From contig CAYNRE010000069.1 in NCBI GenBank assembly GCA_964399535.1, positions 62,001-126,000 on the forward strand: a DNA stretch of 64,000 bases, written 5' to 3'. The translations under genes were made by a program, and so were the position numbers. Every line of letters begins with the position of its first letter. Positions within the stretch are counted from its first letter, which is position 1. A model generated the notes under the pieces. The model saw only the letters and a program-made list of their open reading frames with translations, made no database searches and was not told the DNA's origin. The stretch comes from CAYNRE01 sp964399535. Its GTDB lineage: Bacteria > Planctomycetota > Planctomycetia > Pirellulales > CAYNRE01. Of the stretch, positions 7,244 through 16,289 are shown in pieces.

Positions 7244-9691
7244 TCACCCCAGGGCCCGCTGCCGTTTCCCGCGGGATCGGGGAGCCAACCAAGCGGCCAA
7301 CAGGCCCCAGGCCGCCACCAACATAGCGCCCGCCGCCCCCCAACCAAGGCCCCAGACAAATGCCCGAGGCTCGTAGCGAAACACCAGGGTGCGTTCGCCG
7401 GCCGGCAAATAGGCCCCCCGCAGCACGTGATTCACGCGCAACAGTGGAATTTCGACGCCATCGTGATAGGCCTTCCAACCAGGCATCCACAGATCGGCCA
7501 GCACCACCACGCCCGGTTGGCTAAGCCGCGTCCGAAGATGGACCGTTTCCGGCTTGTCGACCGTAATCTGGGCCTCGCCGGTCACCTCCCGCCCTGCATC
7601 CGGTAGTCGTCGATCCACGAGCGCCACCTGTCGCGGATTGAAGTTCGCCTGGCCGAGCAAGGCCAGTGTCTCTTCGGCCGTCGCAGTGGTCTGCCAGCCA
7701 CGGGGAACATAGGCCCGCGGCAAAGCGCTGGGCCGCTCTTCCACCCAATAGTCGTCGCCGGCGAGCAGCGGATTTCGCCCTTCCGGCACGGGGCAGGGGT
7801 ACACGATATAGCGCACGGCCAGCATATCCAGAAGCGGCGACCGGCCCGGCAAGTAGAACTGCGTCGCCGCGTACTCAGGCGAAGGCACCTGGCCCGGCTG
7901 GGCCGCCAGGCGCAAGACCTCGATCAAATGGGCAGGATCCACGCCATCGTACCCGCGGATGTCGATCAGTCCGGCCATCTGGTTCAGATTCGGCAGTAGG
8001 GTTCCATAGCCGCAAATTCGTCCAGGCTGCGACTGGGCGCGCTCGGCCAATTGAGCGAGCACCGGCGAGGGGGGGTAATAGTCCTGCGGCGAGCATTGCG
8101 GCTCGAGCGTCGCGCCCCACCGCAACAGTTCCAGTACCCAAGCCAGGGCGATAACACCGGCGACGAGTGAACCCGAACTGGCCCGGCGCAGGGCCAGCCA
8201 AAGACAACCGGCGATTAGACCGTAGATGGCCATTTGCCAGTAGGCGTTGCGGAACCAGCCCACAACCTCTCGGGCTTGTTCGACATCGGGCACGCGCCGC
8301 GCGATTGCGGTCAGCACTGCGCTGGGAAGGTTGAGCCCGGTAAGCCCGAGCACCAGGGCCGCCAACACCGGCGCGGCCAGGGCGGTCCAACACCAGGGCT
8401 GCCAACGCCACTGGTCTTTCCAGAGCGCATCGAGCCCCGCGGCTGCCCAACACAAAACGACAAACCCGGTGAGAAACACAAAGCGGTTGTTGCGGAGTGT
8501 GCTGAGTGGAAACAGCTCGTAAAGCTGGGCCAACCCGGGCAGCGCCAACAAATCGCCAGCGCCGACCACGCCCAGCACGGCGAGGGCCCATAGTTGGCGG
8601 CGGCACTCCTTCCGGCACCAGCCCAAGGGTGCCGCGACGGCGAGCGCCATCAAGCCGCAATAGCCGGCGGCGCCGCTTTCCTGCCGGTTTCCGTTCCGCA
8701 AGTACAAACTGCCCCGCTGATCCGAGCCGTACACGTTGGGAAAGGCCAACTGGGCGGCCATCGTCCAACCACGGTCGATCGGAGCCACCTGGTGCTCAAC
8801 CCGGTTGGCCATCCGCAGACTCCAGGGCAGGTACTCCAGCGTGGGAAGCGTCTGGGGGCCCGAAAGCAGAACTCCGCTTCCCCACCCCAGGCTTAAGGCA
8901 AGCAGCGCGGCCCAACCGGCGCCTCCCCAAGCCCGACGAATCCGGTACTCGTCCCAAAGCAGCCACAAACCATAGAGCCCGCTGGCCAGCATCAAGTGCG
9001 CGGCGAACGAGGCGTGGCCGCTGACCAGCGCGGCGGCGGTCGTCAAAGCGAGCGCCGGCCCCCCCAAGCCCAAGGGTCGGCGGACGCACGAGTCGGTTGC
9101 CAGGAGCAGCCAAGGCAGCCAGGTGGTCACCGCCGCATGGGGACAGCCGACCCACAGCATTTGGGTGCCCGTCAACGGGTACGCCGCGCCGGCCGCGAGC
9201 GAGGCGCCGTAGCCCAGGCCCATGGCCTTACGGCACCACCAAAACGCGCCACACCCCGCCACCATGGCCCGCAGCAGTTGTCCCCAGGCCACGGCGGCCG
9301 GACCCGGCCAGAGGTAGTCGACCAGCCGGTAAGGAGAAAACACCGCCGGCTGATTGGCCGCCAAAATCGGGTAGCCCGCGAAGTTGGCCGAATGCCACAG
9401 CGGAATTCGCCCGGACCGCACCGAGTCGGCGACATAGCGCCGCCAGGGCTCGTGCTGGGTAACCTGGTCGGAAAGCATCCAGTTCCAGGGCTGGTTCCGC
9501 GCCACCGCCTGAGGATCGCGGAGCACGCGGGGGTCGATCGCCCGGAGAATATCGAGCGGAAGCAGAATGCGCTGGCCCACCAGCGAGCGCCCAAACAGCA
9601 CCACCTGGGGCACCACCAGCGCGGCCAGCAACAGCGCGGCTCGAAACCATCGGGCCTGTGCCACGCTGGGCGGGTCCGCGAGACGGCTCAT
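7244..9691 (-). CDS. YfhO-family polytopic membrane protein (GT-C glycosyltransferase-like)
   Basis: The 815-residue protein starts MSRLADPPSVAQARW and has many hydrophobic segments spread over roughly residues 15-570 and again at the extreme C-terminus (about 785-808), with a soluble C-terminal domain before the last one. The first extracytoplasmic loop carries LPLDILRAIDPRVL, PWNWMLSDQVTQHEPWRRY and GRIPLWHSANFAGYPILAANQPAVFSPYR, the signature of YfhO/DUF2079-like GT-C proteins. In Firmicutes YfhO works with the GT2 CsbB to transfer lipid-linked GlcNAc onto a cell-surface polymer. A CsbB-like GT2 in the same operon supports an analogous role here. The ATG overlaps the stop of the nucleoside hydrolase gene as ATGA. 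The acceptor is unknown. Confidence 0.82.
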   Translation of the reverse strand: MSRLADPPSVAQARWFRAALLLAALVVPQVVLFGRSLVGQRILLPLDILRAIDPRVLRDPQAVARNQPWNWMLSDQVTQHEPWRRYVADSVRSGRIPLWHSANFAGYPILAANQPAVFSPYRLVDYLWPGPAAVAWGQLLRAMVAGCGAFWWCRKAMGLGYGASLAAGAAYPLTGTQMLWVGCPHAAVTTWLPWLLLATDSCVRRPLGLGGPALALTTAAALVSGHASFAAHLMLASGLYGLWLLWDEYRIRRAWGGAGWAALLALSLGWGSGVLLSGPQTLPTLEYLPWSLRMANRVEHQVAPIDRGWTMAAQLAFPNVYGSDQRGSLYLRNGNRQESGAAGYCGLMALAVAAPLGWCRKECRRQLWALAVLGVVGAGDLLALPGLAQLYELFPLSTLRNNRFVFLTGFVVLCWAAAGLDALWKDQWRWQPWCWTALAAPVLAALVLGLTGLNLPSAVLTAIARRVPDVEQAREVVGWFRNAYWQMAIYGLIAGCLWLALRRASSGSLVAGVIALAWVLELLRWGATLEPQCSPQDYYPPSPVLAQLAERAQSQPGRICGYGTLLPNLNQMAGLIDIRGYDGVDPAHLIEVLRLAAQPGQVPSPEYAATQFYLPGRSPLLDMLAVRYIVYPCPVPEGRNPLLAGDDYWVEERPSALPRAYVPRGWQTTATAEETLALLGQANFNPRQVALVDRRLPDAGREVTGEAQITVDKPETVHLRTRLSQPGVVVLADLWMPGWKAYHDGVEIPLLRVNHVLRGAYLPAGERTLVFRYEPRAFVWGLGWGAAGAMLVAAWGLLAAWLAPRSRGKRQRALG

Positions 9692-10719
9692 CGAGCGCCC
9701 TCGACCCGCGCGGGGGGCTGGCTGGCCAACTGTACCAGGGCCTCGCGCACTCGTACCACCTGTTCCGGCGAAATGGTCAGGTAGCGGTGCAGGCCCTGAG
9801 GGTCGGGGGTGAACTGGGTTAGCTGCTGTTCGTCGACCGTTATGGTTCCGGGCTGCGAAATTCCGAAGTAGCCCCGCTCGGGCCAAACCGCCTGCAGCAC
9901 ACTGGTCAGATCCCAGCACTCACGGTCGTAGGGCATCGGCTGATACAAGGCGTAGGCCTCGGGCAGCGGATGATGGGGCACGTAGCCAAAGTCTTGCTCG
10001 ATGCTCTCGGCCGGGTATTTCACCGCGGTGCCAATCTCAAAGCCGCTGACCACGATCGGCGTCGGCCAGGAACGCAGCACCGCCTGGGCCGCCGGCAGGT
10101 CCATGAACACGTTGTATTCGCGGTGCCGCCCTTCGGCTGAAAACATGCCGGCCATCATCGACAGGCTGCGAACCTTTTCCGCCACTAAGGCTCGGCCGGG
10201 TAGCGTGGAATAGGAGTCGCCCGGGGTCTCGAGCAGGGCCGCCAGATTGCTCGAGAACCCGACCACCACGATCACCACCGATCGATCGGGCGCGGCGGCG
10301 AGCGTTTTTCGCAACAACTGCACCGCGTCGGGGCCCTGGCCCGGCTCGAGCCGGCGGGGAAATCGCAGCCCCCCCGGATCCACGGCCTCGACCAGGTGGG
10401 GCAGGTACTTCCCAGGTTCGGGCGTGGGTGCCCGGGGCGATACTCCCACCGGAATTGTCGGGCGCCCGTAGAAGTGGTTGATCGCGTCAACGGCCGGGCC
10501 GGCCAAGGGGCTCCCCTTGGAAAGCGTGACCGCCAGCAACCGGGCCGCCCCGCGGCTCTCCAGCGCGTGGATCACGCCCAGGGCCAAGGCATCGTCGATG
10601 TCGTTTCCCAAGTCGGTGTCGAACACCAGGGCAACCGGCTCCTGGGCTGGTGCCGACGATGGGGCCAGCGTACCGGCCAGCAGGAGGCTCGCCCAAGTCA
10701 GAATCCAAGTGGCGCGCAT
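9688..10719 (-). CDS. Exported inosine-uridine nucleoside N-ribohydrolase-like protein
   Basis: The 343-residue protein has a cleavable signal peptide (MRATWILTWASLLLAGTL ... SAPAQ, first 26 residues). It is followed by ALVFDTDLGNDIDDALALG, the N-terminal DTDxGxDDA-type calcium-binding motif of the nucleoside hydrolase fold, slightly modified by the insertion of NDI. Later blocks VVIVVVGFSSNLAALLE and EYNVFMDLPAAQAVLRS fit the family. These enzymes hydrolyse the N-glycosidic bond of nucleosides; exported planctomycete versions may act on nucleosides or related glycosides outside the cytoplasm. The stop overlaps the YfhO start by 4 bp, an odd operon partner for a salvage enzyme. The next upstream gene is 80 bp away. 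Confidence 0.85.
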   Translation of the reverse strand: MRATWILTWASLLLAGTLAPSSAPAQEPVALVFDTDLGNDIDDALALGVIHALESRGAARLLAVTLSKGSPLAGPAVDAINHFYGRPTIPVGVSPRAPTPEPGKYLPHLVEAVDPGGLRFPRRLEPGQGPDAVQLLRKTLAAAPDRSVVIVVVGFSSNLAALLETPGDSYSTLPGRALVAEKVRSLSMMAGMFSAEGRHREYNVFMDLPAAQAVLRSWPTPIVVSGFEIGTAVKYPAESIEQDFGYVPHHPLPEAYALYQPMPYDRECWDLTSVLQAVWPERGYFGISQPGTITVDEQQLTQFTPDPQGLHRYLTISPEQVVRVREALVQLASQPPARVEGAR

Positions 10720-10799
10720 GGGCCAGCTACCTTGCTTTCAGGAGGTATTTTGCCTTCGCCGAGCGTGGGCCGACGCTGCCGGCCGACGGGCCCCCGAGG

Positions 10800-12467
10800 C
10801 TAGGCGGTTTCCTCGACCGTCAGGCCTAACTCGGCGATCATCTGTTCACGAATCTTAAACTTCTGAATCTTGCCGGTCACCGTTTGCGGAAACTCGGAGA
10901 CGAACCGCACATAGCGGGGCACCTTGTAGTGCGCCAGCTTGGCGCGGCAATAGTCGCGGACCGCGTCCTCGGTCAGCTCGGCAGCCGCTTTTAATTGAAT
11001 CCAGGCACACAGCTCTTCGCCAAACTTTGCATCGGGCAGCCCCACCACCGCCGCCTGGCAAATGGCCGGATGGGTGAAGAGAAACTCTTCGATTTCGCGG
11101 GGATAAATATTCTCGCCGCCGCGAATGACCATGTCTTTGATGCGCCCGGTGATGCGAAAATAGCCGGTGGGCTGGCGCACCGCCAAATCGCCCGTGTGCA
11201 GCCAGCCCTCGGCGTCGATGGCGGCCGCCGTGGCGGTTGCATCCTGATAGTATCCGAGCATCACCGCGTGGCCGCGGGCACACAACTCGCCCGGCTGGCC
11301 ATCGGGCAGGGCCTGGCCCGAGGACGGGTCGACGATCTTCACTTCCAACCCCGGCAGCGGACGACCCACGGTTTCCACGCGCAGCTCGAGGGGGTCGTCG
11401 GCCAGCGTTTGGGTGATGACCGGCGAGGCCTCGGTCTGACCGTAGGCGATGGTCATTTCGCGGGCACCCATCCGGCCGATTACCTGCTTCATGACCTCGA
11501 TCGGACAGGGGCTGCCAGCCATGATGCCCGTCCGCAGGCTCGACAGATCGCGCCCGGCGATGGTCTCATCGGCCAGTTGGGCAATGAACATGGTGGGCAC
11601 GCCGTAGATGGCCGTGGCCCGCTCGCGCTCGATCGCCTCGAGCGTGGCCGTGGGCTGAAACGACTCGGCCGGAATCACCATCGTGGCTCCATGCACCACG
11701 GCACAGAGCGTGCCCATGACGCAACCAAAGCAGTGATAGAACGGAACCGGAAGGCAAATCCGATCGGCCGCGGTCAGATGCTGGCAGGCCCCCACGTGGT
11801 AGGCGTTCATCAGCAGGCTGCGGTGATTCAGCATCGCCGCCTTGGGAAAACCGGTCGTTCCCGAGGTGTATTGAATGTTGATCGGCAGCTCGGGGTGCTG
11901 TCGGCGCTCCACTTCGGCCAGGTCGGCCGCGTCGAGGGTGCGCCCCTGGTCGATCATTTGCGACCAAGAAATCGCCCCGGCCGGCGTTGCGCCCGAAAGC
12001 GAGACCACCCACTTCAAGCGGGGAAAATCCGGGCTCGCCAGTTGACCCGCGGTGCTCGAGGCCAACTCCGGACAGACTTCGCCAAGCATGGCGAAATAGT
12101 CTGAGGACTTGAAACGATCGACCAGGAACAGGGCCACCGCGTCGCATTGACGCAGCACGTATTTCAACTCGAAGGGCCGATAGGCCGGATTGATCGTAAC
12201 CAGCACGGCACCGATCCGGGCTGCCGCGAATTGCAGGATGACCCACTCCGGCACGTTGGTGGCCCAGATGGCCACATGCTGGCCCGGTTCGATACCCAGC
12301 GCCAGCAGGCCTTTGGCCGCTTCGTAAGTGGCCCGCTCAAACTGGCTCCAAGACCAGCGCCGATTGAGCGCGGGAAAGACCAGGGCGTCGGCGGCGGCAT
12401 GCAACTCGACGGTATGGGCCAGAACCTGGCCGATCGTCTGCCCCTGAACCCTACAGGTCGTCGCCAT
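10800..12467 (-). CDS. AMP-binding fatty acyl-CoA synthetase
   Basis: The 555-residue adenylate-forming enzyme contains the phosphate-binding loop YTSGTTGFPKAAML, the A5 region AYGQTEASPV, GWLHTGDLA, GRIKDMVIRGGENIYPREIE and the C-terminal lysine motif TVTGKIQKFKIRE. It activates a carboxylic acid with ATP and transfers the acyl group to CoA. The overall layout is that of medium- to long-chain acyl-CoA synthases. The start at 12467 (MATTCRVQGQTIGQVL) is chosen because the conserved N-terminus begins here. It stands alone on the minus strand between an exported nucleoside hydrolase gene and an LptF-type permease, so context adds little. The chain-length preference is not evident. Confidence 0.92.
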   Translation of the reverse strand: MATTCRVQGQTIGQVLAHTVELHAAADALVFPALNRRWSWSQFERATYEAAKGLLALGIEPGQHVAIWATNVPEWVILQFAAARIGAVLVTINPAYRPFELKYVLRQCDAVALFLVDRFKSSDYFAMLGEVCPELASSTAGQLASPDFPRLKWVVSLSGATPAGAISWSQMIDQGRTLDAADLAEVERRQHPELPINIQYTSGTTGFPKAAMLNHRSLLMNAYHVGACQHLTAADRICLPVPFYHCFGCVMGTLCAVVHGATMVIPAESFQPTATLEAIERERATAIYGVPTMFIAQLADETIAGRDLSSLRTGIMAGSPCPIEVMKQVIGRMGAREMTIAYGQTEASPVITQTLADDPLELRVETVGRPLPGLEVKIVDPSSGQALPDGQPGELCARGHAVMLGYYQDATATAAAIDAEGWLHTGDLAVRQPTGYFRITGRIKDMVIRGGENIYPREIEEFLFTHPAICQAAVVGLPDAKFGEELCAWIQLKAAAELTEDAVRDYCRAKLAHYKVPRYVRFVSEFPQTVTGKIQKFKIREQMIAELGLTVEETA

Positions 12468-12670
12468 TGCAATCCGGTCGAACCGCCTCGGTCGGGAATC
12501 GCCCCCCAAGCGGCCGGCCAAGCACCGGTCCGCAGGGCCCGAAGGTACCCAGCCCGGGCGCTGTGTGCAATCCAACCGGCGTTCATCGCCAGCGACACCA
12601 CGGGGGGCGGAAATCGGCGGCTCGGGTGGGCCCTCGCGGAACAGGTCGGGTTACCCAGGGCGCGATCGAG

Positions 12671-13807
12671 CTACGCTCGAAACTGGTCGGCCAGGCCAGC
12701 CGCCAGCGGCAGAAACAAGATAAGCGGCAACCAGGCCGCTAGCGCCGGCGAGATGAAATAGGTGGAGCCCAGGTACTGGCTACCCAGCGTGACGAGCATG
12801 AACGCCACGACCAACCCCAGGCACATGCCCACGGTCAGGAACACGTTGCGGTTTTCCCGGGTCAGCACCAGCGGCAGACCCAACAACAGCAGCGTCAGGT
12901 CCATCACGGGCTGAAGCACCCGGGTGTGCACGGTCACGCGCACATCGGCGCCGAAGTCGAGACTGGGATTGCGCAGGCCCTGGACCAGTTGGGGGGTCGA
13001 GGAGAATAGTCGCCAGGCTTTGCCGCCGATAAGCTGTTCGAAATTCACATTGCTGACCACGAAACACTCGTTGGGTTTGAGCCAGGCGGTGTCGTGCGGA
13101 CTGAGAATGACCGGCCGCTGCCCGAGCACAACACTTGGCTGGGTGAGCAATTCGGCGGGCTGCTGCAAACCGACCAGCAGGTAGCCGGCGGGCCGATCGT
13201 TCTGGCCGGGGTGGAAATAGGCGTTCTCGGCCACTAACTGTTTGCCCAAGTGGTCCAGCCGTGGCGGTAGTCCAAACTGGGGCAGCTCGATTCGCTGCTC
13301 GTTGCGATAGGTGTGCTTTCCGCGAATGAGAATATCGGTCTCGTTGTCGTAGCGGGGGCGCAGCGGTTGGCCCAAATCGCCCAACAGGTCCTTAGGCTCC
13401 CGACTCAGTTCGGTCCGCACCGAGGGGAGCACAATCTCGCGGTTGGCCGCGGCAACTCCGGCGATGACCGCCCCCGAGATCAAAACCGGCACCACCACCC
13501 GTCCGCCGGGGATGCCGGCCGCCATCAAAGCGGTCAGTTCGTTGTGGCGGCGAACCCAGGCCACGGTAAACATGGCCGCGATCAGGGTCAGAATGCCGCT
13601 GGTGCGGTCGAAGAAGAAGATCGAGCGGTAGAAGTAGTAGCCCCCCATGACCCGGGCCAGGCCGCCTTGCTTGTCCGCGTAGCGCAGGAATTCGTCCAAG
13701 TTTGCAAAGGCGTCGAACACTAAGTACAGCCCGGTGAGGCTGACGAAACAAATCACGAAATTCTGCACGAACTGGCGCAGAATGTAGCGATCGATAATCT
13801 TGGGCAT
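12671..13807 (-). CDS. LptF/LptG (YjgP/YjgQ) family permease
   Basis: The 378-residue protein starts MPKIIDRYILRQFVQNF, with an N-terminal membrane helix and further segments near residues 47-80 and 92-115. A periplasmic beta-rich domain spans about 120-275, and three helices lie at the C-terminus (about 288-375). This is the topology of LptF and LptG, which with LptB extract lipopolysaccharide from the inner membrane. An upstream ATG at 13816 is possible, but AAGGAT precedes the second ATG at suitable spacing, so the later start is preferred. The partner permease and the ATPase are not adjacent. The gene is consistent with a diderm envelope. Confidence 0.88.
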   Translation of the reverse strand: MPKIIDRYILRQFVQNFVICFVSLTGLYLVFDAFANLDEFLRYADKQGGLARVMGGYYFYRSIFFFDRTSGILTLIAAMFTVAWVRRHNELTALMAAGIPGGRVVVPVLISGAVIAGVAAANREIVLPSVRTELSREPKDLLGDLGQPLRPRYDNETDILIRGKHTYRNEQRIELPQFGLPPRLDHLGKQLVAENAYFHPGQNDRPAGYLLVGLQQPAELLTQPSVVLGQRPVILSPHDTAWLKPNECFVVSNVNFEQLIGGKAWRLFSSTPQLVQGLRNPSLDFGADVRVTVHTRVLQPVMDLTLLLLGLPLVLTRENRNVFLTVGMCLGLVVAFMLVTLGSQYLGSTYFISPALAAWLPLILFLPLAAGLADQFRA

Positions 13808-13896
13808 GGGCACCATCCTTGGCGGGCCAACCTAAGCCATCATCGTGCTGCCGTGCTTCGGTCCGACCGAGCCCGGCCAGCGGTCGGCACGGTTCG

Positions 13897-15180
13897 CTAT
13901 CCGCTTCCCACTTGGCGCACGGCCTGGGCCAGTTTTTCGATTCCCAGGGCGATACGCTCGGGCGACTGCACTCCGTAGCTGAGCCGAATCGTATGATTGC
14001 CCGCCGGGCCGGCCGTGGTTGGCGGGAAGCAGCATCCGCCCGGCACATACAACACGCCGGCGGCCAGCGCCGCGGGAAAAAGCCGGCCGCGCAAGCTCGT
14101 ATCCATGGATTCGGGCAGGGTCAGCCAGACATAGAGCCCACCGGCCGGATGCACCCACTCGACGCCCGGCAGCGATCCCAGGTACCGGTGGCAAGCATCG
14201 AGCATGGCGTCGCGCTTGGCGCGGTAGGCCTCGCGCAGTTGCTCAACGTGGGGTTCGAGCAGGCCGGCGTCGAGCACCCGGGAAACAAGGTGCTGGGCCA
14301 AATTCGGGGCACCGAAATCGATATTGCTTTTCTGGTCGTGAATCGGACCCACCAGGTCGCGGGGCAGGACCGCGTAGCCCAGCCGCAGACCCGGCGCAAA
14401 GCATTTCGAAAACGTGTCGGCCAGAATTACGGTCTCGCCGCTGGTATCGTGCGCCCAAACGGTCGGCCAATCGTCGCCGGCGAACCGCAGTTGGCGATAG
14501 GCGATATCCTCGATCAGGTGGATCCGCCCCTGGGTCGACCATTTTCGCAGCGTCTCGAGCACCGCCACGCGCCGCTCGGGAGCCAGCGAAATGCCGGTGG
14601 GGTTGTCGAAGTAGCTGCACAGGTACAGGGCCTTGACCTTGGCGAGCAATCCTTCGGCGGCCAATTGGGCCAGGGCGCCATCGAGCGAATCGGGCACCAG
14701 CCCCCCGCCGTCGGCCGCGACCCCCTGGGCACGCACGCCCAGTTGCTGCAACATGCCGAGAAAGACGAAGTAGGTCGGTGCCGCGCAGAGGATAATATCG
14801 TCGGGCTCACAGAGCGTGTCGGTCAGCAGGTACAGTAGCTGGTTGCTGCCCGCGGTAACCACCACCTGGTCGAGCGAGCGCTGGACAAAACCGGCAACGC
14901 CGCTGTCGCTGGCCGAAAGCCGTGCCAGCAGTTGTTGGCGAAAGTGTGGCGACCCGGCGGTGCTGCCGTATTGCAGGGCGGCGCGCGCTTCGAATGCATC
15001 TTTCCAAAGCGACTGAAAGGCCGCCATGGTCTCTTCGACGGGCAAGCTAGCCTGATCGACGAAGCCGGCCGCCAGCGAAATCAGCTCGGGCTTGGCCAGG
15101 GCCTGGTGCATCAGCTCGCCAATGGGCTGACCACCGGCACGCTCGGCACGTCGACTCAGACGCAGCGAAGTAGCGGTCAT
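13897..15180 (-). CDS. PLP-dependent aminotransferase, class I/II (LysN/MocR-type)
   Basis: The 427-residue protein begins MTATSLRLSRRAERAGGQPIGELM and has the features of class I aminotransferases: LQYGSTAGSPHFRQQLL, VTAGSNQLLYLLTDTLCEPDD, YFDNPTGISL, and the PLP lysine in DTFSKCFAPGLRLGY. It is closest in style to 2-aminoadipate or aromatic aminotransferases and to the enzymatic domain of MocR regulators, without the DNA-binding domain. It would transfer amino groups between an amino acid and a 2-oxo acid. The gene is divergent from comF with 165 bp between them. The exact substrate is not determinable. Confidence 0.88.
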   Translation of the reverse strand: MTATSLRLSRRAERAGGQPIGELMHQALAKPELISLAAGFVDQASLPVEETMAAFQSLWKDAFEARAALQYGSTAGSPHFRQQLLARLSASDSGVAGFVQRSLDQVVVTAGSNQLLYLLTDTLCEPDDIILCAAPTYFVFLGMLQQLGVRAQGVAADGGGLVPDSLDGALAQLAAEGLLAKVKALYLCSYFDNPTGISLAPERRVAVLETLRKWSTQGRIHLIEDIAYRQLRFAGDDWPTVWAHDTSGETVILADTFSKCFAPGLRLGYAVLPRDLVGPIHDQKSNIDFGAPNLAQHLVSRVLDAGLLEPHVEQLREAYRAKRDAMLDACHRYLGSLPGVEWVHPAGGLYVWLTLPESMDTSLRGRLFPAALAAGVLYVPGGCCFPPTTAGPAGNHTIRLSYGVQSPERIALGIEKLAQAVRQVGSG

Positions 15181-15345
15181 CGGCCAGCCCTGCCAACGAA
15201 AAAACAACCAGGCGACGGTGCCTTGGCGCCGCGGCAGAATAGTAAAGGTCCACAGTTTGGGTCAAGATCGACTCGAACGCCAAATCGCTGGTTTTTCGCG
15301 GACGGCGAAATCCCTGTTTTCGCGCGGCCTGGGGCCCCTACGGCA

Positions 15346-16161
15346 ATGACCACCCAGCACAACCAGCCCCCGATGGTCGGTCGACCGCCCGTCGAGCCAA
15401 ATTGGCGCCGTGGCCGAGCCGTCGTCGAAGCGGCCTGGAATTTGATATATCCACCGACCTGCGCTTGGTGCCGCAGCGACCTAGACCAGCCACCCGGCGA
15501 TGCCCTGTTTTGCCTTGCGTGTCGCGAGCGGTTTTTGGCCGGCTCGGAACGTGCCTGCCCTCGCTGCGCGGTGCCGCTCTCGGCGGAACAGGCGGCGCTG
15601 GTCGGTCCCGCCGGCTGCACGCAATGCGAGCGTCGGTGGCCCAAACTCGAGCGGGTATTCGCCCTGGGGCCCTATCAAGAAGAGTTGCGTTTGGCGCTGC
15701 TGGCAAGCAAGCGCCCCGCGGCCCAGTCGCTCTCGGCGGCCCTGGCCCGGCTCTTTTTCCAAGTGCGCGGCGCAACCGTTGCCCCCTGGCAGGCCGACGT
15801 GCTGGTTCCGATTCCCATGCACTGGGCTCGCCGCTGGTGGCGAGGAGCGAATAGCCCCTCGACGATCGCCGAGGAGCTTTCCAAATCGCTCGGGACTCCT
15901 TGGTGCGAGATGCTGACGCGGCGGCGCTATACGCGCCCCCAAAGCGCGCTACCCGAACGACAGCGCCAGCGCAATCTGGCCGGTGCGTTTCGGGTCTGGG
16001 CTCGGGCCCCGGTCCAGGGTGCCCGGGTACTACTGGTCGACGATATTCTGACGACGGGGGCCACGTGCCACGCGGCGGCGACCGCCCTCGACCGGGCCGG
16101 CGCCGCGGCCGTGGCAGCCCTGGTCATCGGTCGCGCGCCCTTGGATTCGGTCCTCGCCTGA
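15346..16161 (+). CDS. comF: ComF family phosphoribosyltransferase-like protein
   Basis: The 271-residue protein carries an N-terminal zinc-ribbon-like region with Cys pairs (CAWCRSD, CLACR, CPRC, CTQC, about residues 32-95). A type I phosphoribosyltransferase domain follows, with ADVLVPIPMHWARRWWRG, NLAGAFRV and the PRPP-binding loop VLLVDDILTTGATCHAA near residue 230. This is the layout of ComF/GntX proteins, which take part in DNA uptake or DNA metabolism in some bacteria. The ATG at 15346 is chosen because it precedes the conserved region by a normal distance. The frame is open for many codons upstream, where it lies opposite the divergent aminotransferase. No other competence gene is adjacent, so a competence role is only possible. 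Confidence 0.87.
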   Translation: MTTQHNQPPMVGRPPVEPNWRRGRAVVEAAWNLIYPPTCAWCRSDLDQPPGDALFCLACRERFLAGSERACPRCAVPLSAEQAALVGPAGCTQCERRWPKLERVFALGPYQEELRLALLASKRPAAQSLSAALARLFFQVRGATVAPWQADVLVPIPMHWARRWWRGANSPSTIAEELSKSLGTPWCEMLTRRRYTRPQSALPERQRQRNLAGAFRVWARAPVQGARVLLVDDILTTGATCHAAATALDRAGAAAVAALVIGRAPLDSVLA

Positions 16162-16289
16162 TCGCCGCCGCAACCCCCCGAAGCGGCGCGCCCGCCGACG
16201 ATGGCGCACCCACCGAACAGGGGCCCGCGGCGGGGTCTGCGCGGGCCGTGGACGAACCGCTATAATCGCTTGCCCACGCACGGCGCTCC

